From Oxyruncus cristatus (lineage: Eukaryota; Chordata; Aves; Passeriformes; Cotingidae): a DNA stretch of 64,000 nt. The notes under the pieces were generated by a model that saw nothing but the letters and a program-made list of their open reading frames with translations, did not search any database and had not been told where the DNA came from. The position numbers and the translations under genes were made by a program. Position 1 is the stretch's first letter. Every line of letters starts with the position of its first letter. Of this stretch, positions 33,236-43,971 are shown one piece after another. Location of the stretch: positions 399,592 to 463,591 of the forward strand of contig VXAY01007401.1 of the NCBI GenBank assembly GCA_013399855.1. Reading direction: 5' to 3'.

Positions 33236-36200
33236 ATGAGCCGTCTGCCGCGCCGCGCGGTGCTGGCACTCATGGGGCTGCTGTTCGCCAGGACCATGGC
33301 CTGGACATCCAGCGGGAAGACACACGCGGAGCTGGTCAACAACCTCTACAGTGAGTCCCAGCAGGATCCGCTGGAATGCCAGTGTACGGATGTTTAGTGT
33401 GACACTGTTCGCTCTGAAGGGCTATTTAATGCCAGTGTATGGATGTTTAGTGTGACCCTCTTCGCTCTGAAGGGCTGCAGTTGATATTCCTGAATTTCGG
33501 CGTTTGTCCCAGCCTGAAGTCTTTCTATTTATAACCAAAGTGTTACGCCAGAAGGGGCAGGAAAGCCTCTGCACGCCTTCCTTCCCTGCCTCTGGAAGTG
33601 TGTGACGCCCTTTAAAGAGTTGCGGCTCGGAGCCTGTGGGTGCTGCCGAGTGTCCTGGACACCCAGGCTATGCCTCCAGCTCCTGGTGCCCGGAGCTCCT
33701 GGTGCCCAGATCCTGCTCTGCTCCGGACAGCGGGCTGGGACACACACACACAGATAGCTCTGAGCTTCCCCTGCTGCTGGAGCTGGTTAGTCCCTGCCAG
33801 AATTCTCCCGGAAAGGCTGGAAGGGAGGTGGAATGTCTCTGCAGCAGTCGCTCGTGAGTGCACTGCAGAAACCCGAGCTGGAGTCTCTGCTTTTCGGAGT
33901 GCAACGTGACTCCATTTCTCTCCCGTTACACTTGGCAGTGCCAGAAATGTGGATGCAGGTCACCACCACCCTCTGGGGATGGGTTGCTGGCTGGGACCAT
34001 AGTGGAAAGGGGAAAGAATGTCCTTCCATCGTCATTTGTTTTCTGTCCCTCTCACGTCTCTCATTAAGGCTGAATTCCCCCAGATCCACAAACTCCCTGA
34101 ACTGTGCTTCCCCTTCCAGATCTTTTCTTGCTGGACTGCTGAGGGTTTCAGTCCTGCTTGTCTCTCTTCCTTCCTCCCCAGAAAAAGGGATTGTTAAGTC
34201 CCAGCGAGTCTTCGATGTGCTGTTGGCCACGGACAGAGGTCACTACATCAAGTATTATCCGTACATGGATTCTCCTCAATCCATTGGTGAGTCATTTTGG
34301 GAAAAGCACCTCCTGCCAGCAAGGCACGAGGTGCCTCGGTGGGTGCTCTGGGCTCTAGTTGTGGAATCCCCATCCCTGGAAGTGTTTAAGGCCAGGTTAG
34401 ATGGGGCTTGGGCATCCTGGGCTATTGGAAGGTGTGTCTGCCCACAGCAGGGGGTGGAATGAGATGAGCTTTAAGGTCCCTTCCAACCCAAACCTCCTGG
34501 GATTCTGTGAAATTCTCTTTTTAGGGGATGGTGTGGGAGAATTAAGGACTGTTCCCGCGGGCAATTTTATTTTTTCTCAAATAACTTTGTCACCTGTTTC
34601 CTTTTAGGCTACAAGGCCACGATCAGCGCCCCACACATGGTAAGATGAAAACGCTTCATTTCAAACAGAAATGGAGGGAATTGTTCATTTCCCTTTTTGT
34701 ATTTCATTTTTCTTCAAGTGCAGAAGTGGAACATCCCATACGCATGATTATCCTGCTTGTTTCTTTAGAGATTTTGGGGTTTTAAGAGGAGTTTCCCCTA
34801 TAAACTTTCAGTTGCTTTAAAAGTGCAGGAATTTTTTGTGTTGCCCATTTTTTTCCCTGCTGTTTCACATGTAATTCCTGAGCCTCTTCCTAACTGTGCT
34901 TCTGCCAAAAGACCTTCCAGGTCTGACCCTTGAGGTTTCGCTCTGGAAGTGTCAGGCACAAGGTCAGGTGTGCTGGGATTAAATCGGAGAACAAGCAGAA
35001 GTGGTAGGAGAGGAGACTAACCCGGGGTGTTTCCTACCTCCGTGTCCACACAGCACGCCCATGCCCTGGAGCTGCTCAAGGATCAGCTGGTGGAAGGTGC
35101 CAAGGCGCTGGATGTGGGCTCTGGAAGTGGATACCTCACCGCGTGCTTCGCCAGGATGGTGAGATCCTTGCGCCCCATTCCGAGCTTGGACAGTGGGAAT
35201 GTGCTTTTGGTGGGGAGAGCAGGAGGTGGGAGGAAGGGGAAACTCTTCCCAGACGAGCTTGTAGTGAAAACAAATACTTTTTTGGGATCTAAAAGGAGGC
35301 TGTATCTGCCCTGAGATGTTTTGTGGGTATATCCACTGTGCAAGTCCATTGTGGGTTTCTTTTAGTTTATGTCTTCATTACTCACAGTCTGCTTCCTTGT
35401 CTTCTAAACTTATTTGCTGTCAAGTGCTAGAAAGGTGGTCAAGTTGCTCAGGAGGTTAATTAGTCACGAACTTGCCATGGAAGCTGCTAATTCTACCAAA
35501 TAATGATTCCTTTGGCAATGAAGGATTACTGGGAATCCTTGGAGACTTGGCAGTTAAGGACTGCTGGGAAACCCTGTGGATAGTGTCTGTGTGTCCCTTA
35601 AGCAGCTGACAGACTACTCAGCCTTAAAGTCAAGTGTGTTTGCACCTCCTGTTCAGAAACTCTGCTCTGGAGCTTATTCCAGCTCTCCAATTCCCACAGA
35701 AACCTGCTCCGTCAGACACCTCTCTTTGATATGGGAGGTGCCAGATGTTGGACTGATGTTGCTCTTTCCAGATTGGCCCGACAGGGAAAGCTGTGGGAGT
35801 GGAGCACATCAAGGAGCTGGTGCACGAATCCATCCGGAACGTCCAAGAAGATGATCCGACGCTGCTCAGCTCCGGCCGTGTGAAGCTTGTGGGTGAGTTC
35901 CGTGTGATCCCGGAGTCGTCCTCTCCGGGACCGCCTCGGCTCTGCTCCCTGAAGTCATTCCAGTGTGTGTCGATGCTCTGAGTTGCTATGAGAACAAATC
36001 CTCCCCGTGTGTTTCCCCTCCTGCAGTTGGAGACGGCAGGCAGGGATACCCCGAGGAGGCTCCGTACGACGCGATCCACGTTGGAGCGGCCGCAGCGACC
36101 GTCCCCAAGGAGGTGAGAGTGGCCCTGCTGGGTGTCTCTGCCTATTTTTTTTTTTTTTTTTTTGTGAGAACACTAATTAGGGAACCATTAGAAGCTTCTT

Positions 36201-37376
36201 TTTTGTCGTGACCTTCCCAGCATGGCTTATTCCCAGTGTCTCTTTTTATTTTTATTTTTTTTTTGGCTCTGCTCATCGACGAAAACGTCGGGATAAATCA
36301 AACCCTCTGACACTATTTTCAGTATTAGGAAGGAGGCATTACTTCATTCACAGCACCGGGTGCATGGGGATACACCACCTAGATGCACACCCGCTTTCAA
36401 AACTTTTCGCTACTTAAACATTTTAGCAAACAAATTACTGTTCATGGGCTATAAAATATGTAATTCTCTCCATTAATTACTGTTCTGTCTTCTGTTGATT
36501 TCTCGCTTCTCACGCTAATTAGTCCGCATTTTCAGTCTTTTTATTATCTTTTAGGGTAGAGAGGGTTTCAGTACAAGTGCTGAATTATCTTTGTAAGTTT
36601 CTTCTTCATCTCAGGGTTCTGCAAAATGTCCTTGTGGTCTATAAATTCAGCATTCCCTGTGTCCAGTTTCAGCAATATGTCCAATATTGCTCTCCCCCAG
36701 GCTTTGTTCATTGAAGCACATCGAGGTTGGTTACAGTTGTTCTAGCACAACGTGAAGTTCAAGTGATTTTTTCCCAAACCGTGCTCCCACAACAGCAGCC
36801 TTGCTGCAGTGGCAATTACGACTAATTAAAACAACTAGAGAAGTTCTTAGGCAGGCTGCGTCATCTCCAACGCGCTGACCCGGGTTCCCGTGTTTCCCAG
36901 CTGCTGAACGAGCTGAAGCCGGGCGGGAGGCTGATCCTGCCCGTGGGGCCCGAGGAAGCGAACCAGGTCCTGATGCAGTACGACAAAACCAGCGACGGGC
37001 GCATCGTGGAGACGCAGCTCATGGGCGTCATCTACGTCCCTCTGACTGACAAGGAAAAGCAGTGGCCTCGGTAAAGATCTGCTCTTCCCTGAGGAACGTT
37101 CCGTCTTCATCTGTCCCTCTGCTTGCTCTCCTCGGCTTTGCTGACCGAGTCCTGGATCCCTGGCAGATGTTAAAAAAAAAAAAAAAAGAGGAGGAAACAG
37201 CTTGGCGAGAGCAGGAGAGCAAGGGGGGTGTTTCCCCTTGGATAGGGCTTGCCAACCGTGATTTCCTCTTTTCCTGGAGCCTGTGTGTGTTTGTAAACCC
37301 CGTGTGATGCCGTCGTGGAGCTGAGGGCCACGAGTAGTAACTGTTGGTTTTTCTTTGCCTCAGGGATGAACTCTGA
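33236..37376 (+). CDS. PCMTL: Protein-L-isoaspartate O-methyltransferase-like, with leader and RDEL tail
   Basis: PIMT family: SAM-dependent methylation of L-isoaspartyl residues to repair aged proteins. Coding exons: 33,236-33,350; 34,182-34,286; 34,608-34,639; 35,054-35,158; 35,772-35,892; 36,027-36,112; 36,901-37,070; 37,364-37,376. These give 747 nt and 248 residues, with all phases consistent. Motifs: [20 protein letters not shown] (substrate region), [18 protein letters not shown] (SAM motif I), [45 protein letters not shown] and [11 protein letters not shown]. Residues 1-20 precede the usual family start MAW and contain a hydrophobic run, [11 protein letters not shown] (residues 8-18), after basic residues, like a signal peptide. 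The last exon adds only RDEL and the stop. Met21 (GGACCATGG) has a stronger start context than Met1 (GTGGGATGA). Human PCMT1 itself maps elsewhere (6q), so this is a paralog; the symbol follows the fish 'pcmtl' usage and is tentative. Confidence 0.93.
34366..34512 (+). mobile_element. CR1 LINE 3'-end fragment in a PCMT1-like intron
   Basis: Sense CR1: 'catccctggaagtgtttaag', 'gccaggttagatggggcttg', 'tcctgggctattggaaggtg', 'aaggtcccttccaacccaaa', 'ctgggattctgtga'. Confidence 0.93.
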
Positions 37377-37860
37377 CACATGGATGGATTTCCCTAAAGG
37401 CACCTCAGAAAGCTCATGAGTGGGACTTAGGCCTGTAGATGGTCGGTATGGTTTTGCTTTTTAACGGAAATTTTATCCATGGATGAAGGGAAGGGAAGTT
37501 CTGCTTCAGCAGAGCTCATTCCAGAGGGATGGAGAACAGGGGCAGGACCAGAGGAGGCTCTTGGAGGCCATGGCAGCTTCCAGGGAGCAGATCCGGTTAA
37601 CTCCAGCTATTCTCTCCAGTAAACTATAGATAACATCAGAGAATTCCAAAAGCAGACAGGAGTACTTAAACCTTCACTAAAACAACTTTAATATCGACTA
37701 CTCTGCTTTAATGCTTGGTGAAAAGAAGTCACAATTATTGCCTCAGAGCAGTGAGACTGATTTGTGTGTTTTTAATTATGGGAGTGTGTTCTCTTCCAGT
37801 CGTGCATCCACTCATTTAATCTCGGGCAGCAACACTGAATTTTGGGGTTAAGATAAAATT

Positions 37861-38232
37861 ATAATTTCTCGGCTTTTTTTCTGTTTGAGGTTATGAAAAA
37901 TGCTCATTTCGTGGCTTTTTTTCTGTTTGGGGTTATGAAAAATGCAAATTTCTTGGTTTTGCCTGTTTTTTTTTTCCTCTTTGGCGTTATGAAAAATGCT
38001 CATTTCTTAAGGGTTTGGGTTTTTTTTTCTGTTCGGGGTTAAGAAAAGTGCTCATTTTTCGGCTTTTTTTTTCTGTTCGGGGTTATGAAAATACTGATTT
38101 CCTGGCGCTTTTTTTTTTTTTTTCCCCTGCTGTTTGGGGTTATGAAAAATTGCGGGGTTAAGAAAAACGCTCGTTTCTAGGCTTTTCCGTGTCTGGGGTT
38201 ACGAAAAATGCTCCCTTCTCGGCTTTTCCCCG
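37861..38232. repeat. Minisatellite, about 8 copies of a 40-54 bp unit
   Basis: Each unit has a 'gctttttttctgtt' block followed by 'ggggttatgaaaaatgctc'. The GGTTA core recurs at about 37,889, 37,931, 37,985 (GCGTTA), 38,037, 38,091, 38,138, 38,156 and 38,197, giving spacings of 42, 53-54 and 41-47 with one short 18-bp unit. Confidence 0.9.
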
Positions 38233-38335
38233 CCGTGCCCCTCCGGCGGGGGGCGACTGGGGTGGCTCACGAGGGGCCGGTGAGGCTGGGGGCTCACTAG
38301 TGGGACAGTACGGAGGAGGGGATTGTTGTGAGGTA

Positions 38336-38354
38336 AATAAAGGCGGTAAATAAA
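38336..38354 (+). terminator. PCMTL: Paired poly(A) signals AATAAA
   Basis: AATAAA at 38,336-38,341 and again at 38,349-38,354, the likely end of PCMT1-like transcripts, ~85-100 bp before the RPUSD2 5' gap. Confidence 0.4.
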
Positions 38355-38364
38355 AGTAAATAAC

Positions 38365-38436
38365 GGCGCTACCGCTCCCGCCCCGTCCGCGGCGATAGCG
38401 GGGGGGAAAGGGCGGGAAAGGCACAGGCGGTGCGGG
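38365..38436. promoter_or_regulatory. RPUSD2: CpG-rich promoter edge of RPUSD2
   Basis: GC- and CpG-rich sequence directly before the gap, continuous in composition with RPUSD2 exon 1. No ATG is present here, so the start codon is in the gap. Confidence 0.5.
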
Positions 38437-38572
38437 NNNNNNNNNNNNNNNNNNNNNNNNNNNNNNNNNNNNNNNNNNNNNNNNNNNNNNNNNNNNNNNN
38501 NNNNNNNNNNNNNNNNNNNNNNNNNNNNNNNNNNNNNNNNNNNNNNNNNNNNNNNNNNNNNNNNNNNNNNNN
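38437..38572. other. Assembly gap (136 N)
   Basis: Run of N covering the start codon and N-terminal ~100 residues of RPUSD2. Confidence 1.
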
Positions 38573-41503
38573 GGCTGGCGGGCGGCGAGCGGTACGTGCC
38601 GCCGCCGCGGAAGCTGAGCACCGGCGTGAGCTTCGGCGCCGAGCACTTCGCCGAGACCTCCTACTACTTCGAGGGCGGGCTGCGCAAGGTGCGCCCTTAC
38701 TACTTCGACTTCCGCACCTACTGCAAGGGCCGCTGGGTCGGGCGAACCCTCCTGCACGTCTTCGGCACCGAGTTCCGCGCTCAGCCCCTCGACTTCTACC
38801 GCGCCGCCGCCAGGGCCGGCCGCCTGCGCCTCAACGAGGAGCCCGTCCGCGACCTGCACATCGTGCTCAAGGTGCGCGACCCCCGGGCCGCGCGGTCACA
38901 TAACCCTGGGGAGGGGTCGGAGGGGACAGTCGGCGCTGCCGGGGAATCCCTGCCCCTGTGGGGTTGGGGGTGCGTGGACCCTGCAGCTCCAGATGTGCCC
39001 CGCGGCTTCCGGCTCGGCCCCTGGGAATGGGAGTGTATGCCACGGGATTCATGCGGGGACACGCAGCGTTATTATCCTAACTCCAGGGGACCAGAAGAAA
39101 AGGGCTTTAATTTCCCACACACACACACAATATCAAGCCCCCTGTGTGTGACCACGCTGTGGGTGGGGGTTGTCCAGAGGCTGGATCCCGGCTGACTGCC
39201 CGTATTCCCTGCAGAACAACGACTTCCTCAGGAACACGGTGCACCGCCACGAGCCGCCGGTCACTGCCCAGCCCCTCCGGATCCTGGCGGAGGACGAGGA
39301 GGTGGTGGTGGTGGACAAGCCCTCCTCGCTGCCCGTGCACCCCTGCGGCAGGTTCCGGCACAACACCGTCATCTTCATCCTGGGCAAGGAGCACGGGCTG
39401 ACGGAGCTGCACACCCTGCACCGCCTGGACCGCATGACCTCGGGCGTCCTCATGTTCGCCAAGACCGCGGCCGTGTCCAAGAGGATCGACGAGCAGGTCC
39501 GGGAGAGGCAGGTCAGAGAGCAGCGGGGCCGGGAGTCGTTTGTACCGTGTTCTCCTGCCCCAAAATCAGTTGGATTCGGGGTCTAAACGAGCGCGAGATC
39601 CCTGAACAGCTTGTGATCGAGTTGCTGTCCTTCCCTCTTGGTGCTTCTCATCCTTAACGGGATAAAGACAGAGTGAAAATTTAATTGAGTTTGATAATAT
39701 TGGATTGGAAGGGATGTCCTCAAAATTTAGTTGGTTCTGCTAGTATTGAATTGAAAATACTAAGTTGAAAACTATGAACATATAACTGATTTTGGTAATA
39801 CTGGATTGGAAGAGATCTCCTAAAAGATTGAAAATACTAGATTGAAAACCCTAAAAATTGAATTGATTTCGGGAGTATCAAAAGTATAGGGCTGGTAAAC
39901 CCAGGACAGAAGGGATCTCCTAAAAAACTTAGTTGAATTTGGTAATATTAAATTCAAAAGGATCTCCTGAAACTGTTACTGAATTTGGTAATTTGATTGA
40001 ATTTTTGGATAGTGGATTGGAAGGGGTCGCCTGAAAATTCAACTGATTCTGGTAATATTGTATTGGAAGGGGTCTCCTTGAAGTTTAATTGATTTTGATA
40101 ATATTAGATTGAAACATTTCGTAATATTAATCAGAAATACTAGGTTGAAACCCCTAGCCATTTAACTGATTTTGGGAATATCAGACTGGGAGGGATCTCC
40201 TTCCCTAAGGGACTGTCCCAAGGGGCTGTGCAAACTGACTGGGATCGTGCAAACCAGTTAGAGAGCAGGTTTATTTGTGAGTGGACACATGTCAATCATC
40301 CAGTCTTTCAGTTTTCAAATTCCCATTTTTCCAGAGTCTTTTGACCCAAACAAAACTCTTCTAAGGATTGGCTTCAGGGCTGTAAACCAAAGGCTACAGA
40401 GAGCTGGCTTCTGGATTTAATATGAGGAAAACAGGCCCTTCTGTCCTTGATTTCCCAGCTAACTGGGGAACGTGTGAGGGGAATTTGGCTTTAAATAGTT
40501 CATTAAATTTTTTTTCCCCTTTCCTGTTGTAATAAAATGTTGCCTGTGGATGTATTTGGTGGAAGGGAAAGGGGAGGAGGAGTGAGGACGGGGCTTGGGT
40601 GTATTTTCCGCTGTGTTTCCTGAGCCTTCCTCTCGTGTCTCCCGGTAGCTGGAGAAGGAGTACGTCTGCCGGGTGGTGGGGGAGTTCCCAGAGCACGAGG
40701 TGGTGTGTGAAGAGCCCATCCTGGTCGTTTCCTACAAAGTGGGAGTGTGCCGCGTGGATCCCAAAGGGAAGCCCTGCAAAACCATCTTCCAGAGGCTCAG
40801 CTACAACGGGAGGACCAGCGTGGTCAAGTGTCTGCCCCGCACGGGCCGCACGCACCAGATCCGGGTCCACCTCCAGTACCTGGGGCACCCCATTGTCAAC
40901 GATCCCATCTATAACATGGAAGCCTGGGGCCCTGACAGGGGGAAGGGCGGGAAGATCGGGAAAACGGACGAGGAGCTCCTGAAGGCGCTGGTGGAGGAGC
41001 ATCGTTCCAAGCAGAGCCTGGAGATCTTGGGTATTTCGGAGGAGGACCTGAACTCTGGCGGTGAAAATAAAGACTGTGGGGATTCAGGTGACTGCACAAA
41101 GTCTGCAGAGGCTGATCCTATAAATGGGAACTCCCGCCCTGCTGAGGATGCAAAGGATCCTGAGAGGGACAAGGAGGATCCTGAGAGGGCCGAGAAGGAT
41201 CCTGAGAGGGATGTGAAGGATCCTAAGAGGGATGACGTAGCAGCTTGTCCACCAAACTCTGGTACCAACGTGGAAACGCTGGAGAAAGACAAAGAGCTGG
41301 GTTCATGTGGGAATCAGGACGGGCGAACGGGACAGAAAGGTTGGGAAGAGAAGGACCCTTTATGTGTGGAGTGTAGGATGAGCAGGCGGGACCCTTCTCC
41401 CAAGGAGCTGGTGATGTTCCTGCACGCCCTGCGCTACAAGGGAGCAGGGTTTGAGTATTGCTCCAGCATGCCCGAGTGGGCAATGGATGACTGGGAGGAA
41501 TGA
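38573..41503 (+). CDS. RPUSD2: RNA pseudouridylate synthase domain-containing protein 2, 5' partial
   Basis: RluA-family enzyme that isomerises uridine to pseudouridine in RNA. Exons: gap/38,575-38,871; 39,215-39,511; 40,649-41,503; both introns are phase 0, and about 482 residues are visible (human 545). Matches to the human protein include [92 protein letters not shown] and [20 protein letters not shown]. The catalytic motif is [10 protein letters not shown], with the nucleophilic Asp codon at 39,428-39,430. The C-terminal tail has conserved DPLCVECR and [17 protein letters not shown] around a variable insert with four 7-residue repeats (41,153-41,236). About 105 N-terminal residues are missing; the human version of that part is low-complexity. 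Confidence 0.96.
39113..39129. repeat. (CA)n microsatellite in RPUSD2 intron 1
   Basis: A short run of CA dinucleotides (about 8 units). Confidence 0.85.
39675..40200. repeat. Degenerate AT-rich tandem repeat in RPUSD2 intron 2
   Basis: Repeated phrases of the type 'ttgattttggtaatattgga' then 'ttggaagggatctcctaaaa' alternate with 'ttgaaaatactagattgaaa', roughly every 60-70 bases over half a kilobase. Copies are diverged and of uneven length. Confidence 0.75.
41153..41236 (+). repeat. RPUSD2: Four in-frame 21-bp coding repeats in RPUSD2
   Basis: Units at 41,153, 41,174, 41,195 and 41,216 encode [21 protein letters not shown] and KDPKRDD. Confidence 0.95.
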
Positions 41504-43245
41504 CCAAGGATATCCGACAGCTGTGGACGCTGCTGGCTGGGAAAACGGCGTGGAAAGACCAAAGGTTGACTTTTCAGTGTGGTTGGGGTGGAACAAACTG
41601 CCTGGAGCTGGGGTGGGAAGGATCATTCTGTCCTGACTTCCGACACTGTGGAAAATGATGAGGGGAGATAGGGCTAAAACATGAGGTTTATGTTGCCTCT
41701 TAGTGAACTGGCACTTGAGGGCAACAAAGACCAAACTCTGCTGGTCACAGGCAGAGTGACCTTCAACTCAGTGGATTATGGATTGATTATCCACACGGAT
41801 AATGAAGTGCATGCACTAAAAGTCGATAACTGGTTTGCCTGCCAGGTTCCTGTGTCTTAAAATGCGAGCTGCCGGATGTCATATCATAAACCCCCCCCTA
41901 TTTTTAGGGTGTTTTGTTGTCAGATTGATTTTAAAACTCAAGTATTGTCACTGAGAGCGCTGTGAGGTAAAACCAGAGCACTGCGATCCCAACTTGTTTT
42001 GTGCCTGCTGTTTGTCAGCAAGGCCGACTTGCCTTTAAAATTCCTCTACCGGTATTCATTCAAATAATTATTTAATTTAAAGTTAGTAGCTCTGGGTGCT
42101 GATGTCTTGGTATTGGGCCTGGCTTTGGAGGTATTGGTCCCCAATATTTTGTCTTAAAGAGATTTGTTTAATATCCCTTCAGTGTGACAGTCGCCTTTCA
42201 AGAAAAGCAAAAGCTGTTCTATGGACCACAATACTTATTAAAAAATAATTTTATATTAATATATTCCAAGAGTTACAAATACCACTATAGCTCTAATTTT
42301 CACCAGTGTTTATACAATCAATTCTTGGTCTCTGGGAGGGTTGTTACAATAATTTTGGGGACCTTAGGTAGCATCCCACAGGAATTACAACTTTCCTTCT
42401 AAAATCACTTGATGATGTCACCAGGATCAGGATGTGGGTACCAAGCCAGAATGAACCAGTGCTTACTTCCAGTAGCTCAGAGGAGCCAAGTGATTTCCTT
42501 CTCTGCTGGATCATCCAGCTGATGTGTTGAATATTTCCATAAAAATTCACTCAGGTTTGAGCTTTGTTCTTCCCGCGTTCTGCTTTAATCACAGATATTT
42601 GGAGAGATGATGCTGAAAATCAGTGTTCTTTAAATTTTTCATGCATTGAAATACGGATTTCTTGGAACTAAATGAAACTTGGGCACCTTCAGTGTATAAA
42701 AAGGGGTGGCTGCAGCTGTTACTGGATTTGGATGTGGGGGTAAGGGGAAAGATTTAGAGGCAACAGTTAAATTACACTTTGAGGTGTCCCAAGTTACAGT
42801 GGGAGGTGTTTGGTAAGAAATTTTTGCAAGAAATAAGCCCCTGAAAGGAGTTTTCCTGGCTTGGGCTGGTAGATGGAGGCTGGGGCCAAAGGGCCTGATG
42901 AGGAACTGGAGCTCAGTTCTGCCTTTTCCCTTTTTCCTGGAGTAATCACTGCCTTTGGCATCTTTTAATTCCCGGTCAAGAAACCCCTAGGCTTCTGTTT
43001 CCAGGATACTTTAAGCAAAACAGGCAGATTTAGGCTTGATTTCACAACCATCCTACCACCAACTGCATTTTATTTAAAGTTAAAGCAGTGTTTGGTGTTT
43101 TGTTAGCACTCTTGGAGATGTCTGTCCCGTGATAAATTCCCGTATCAGGTGGGATCTGAGGTAAATACTGGGTCCTGCTTGTGAGCAGAACCTTTTCTAT
43201 ACAAAACGTAGGTCCTAGAAGAATTCAGTTCCCTCGTACATCTTT
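41504..43245. other. RPUSD2 3' UTR and intergenic flank
   Basis: No further gene recognised. No AATAAA was seen near the stop; an ATTAAA at 42,237-42,242 is the best candidate for the RPUSD2 transcript end. A short poly-C run lies near 41,890. Confidence 0.4.
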
Positions 43246-43249
43246 ATTT

Positions 43250-43332
43250 GGATAGACCTTGGCAGTGCTGGGTGAAGGGTTGGACTTGATCTTAAAGGTC
43301 TTTTCCATCCTAAATGATTCTCCGATTCTGTC
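43250..43332 (+). mobile_element. CR1 LINE 3'-end fragment
   Basis: 'gaccttggcagtgctgggtg', 'gggttggacttgatcttaaa', 'ggtcttttccatcctaaatg' and 'attctccgattctgt', the same subfamily as the copy at 27,808. Confidence 0.85.
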
Positions 43333-43543
43333 TTTACACTTCATCCCAGCTGTGGTCCCAAAATTCCTTGGGACACTCCATCCTGGCTCTGATCCCTGAA
43401 TCCCTCAGGATGCTCCATTGTGGCTGTTCCAGGCGGCATCTCTGCTTCCTCTTCTCCCTGAGGGGAGATCCGCGGGACTTGCGCGGATCTGAAGGGACGT
43501 GCTTCCCGAGGAATGGGGGAAANAAAAAAAAAAGTTTTAGGGG

Positions 43544-43548
43544 AAAAA
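43544..43548 (-). terminator. Pol III terminator of tRNA-Ser
   Basis: AAAAA on plus is TTTTT on the minus strand, 11 bases past the tRNA 3' end. A longer T run (43,522-43,533, with one N) is a backup. Confidence 0.75.
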
Positions 43549-43558
43549 TGTTGTTTCC

Positions 43559-43640
43559 CGACGAGGATGGGATTCGAACCCACGCGTGCAGAGCACAATG
43601 GATTAGCAGTCCATCGCCTTAACCACTCGGCCACCTCGTC
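43559..43640 (-). tRNA. tRNA-Ser, anticodon GCT
   Basis: 82-nt tRNA on the minus strand starting GACGAGG at 43,640 and ending CCTCGTCG at 43,559, with a 7-bp acceptor stem plus discriminator base. A box TGGCCGAGTGG and B box GGTTCGAATCC are perfect. The anticodon stem-loop reads TGGACTGCTAATCCA, giving GCT (decodes AGC/AGT). A long variable arm (TTGTGCTCTGCACGC) marks a class II serine tRNA. To my reading it is the standard vertebrate tRNA-Ser-GCT sequence with no defect. Confidence 0.98.
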
Positions 43641-43971
43641 ACAGCAGTCTCTCTCTCGCCCGGCCTATAAGGAAGCGCGCCCACCGCCCCCGCCATCTTA
43701 TCTCGCACGTCTCCTCTCCCCGCGGGGCGCCGCCGGCCCCGCGAACCTGCGCGGCCACAGCGCGGGACCGAGGCCACCGCACGGGACCGGGCACCCCGCG
43801 CAGCCCGTGCGGTTACCGCGCCATCCTCGCCACCGCGGCTGCGGGCGCGCGGGCGGCGGGCGACGGCGAAATGGCAGCGGCGGGGCGCTCCGCGGAGGCC
43901 GCCATGTTGCACGGCAAAGGGGGCCGCCATGTTTGTGCGGCGGCGCAGGCGTGTCGTCACGGCGCGGGGAG

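Larger units (their letters stand above)
37377..38360 (+). other. PCMTL: Probable 3' UTR of the PCMT1-like gene
   Basis: Non-coding, AT-rich sequence from the stop to two AATAAA hexamers (38,336-38,341 and 38,349-38,354). It includes the minisatellite at 37,861-38,232. No earlier canonical signal was noticed, so the UTR would run almost to the RPUSD2 promoter. Confidence 0.45.

Noticed and set aside
32703..33354. Long frames on both strands in the CCDC32/PCMT1-like promoter
   Set aside because: CpG-island shadows; splice sites and homology define the true exons instead.
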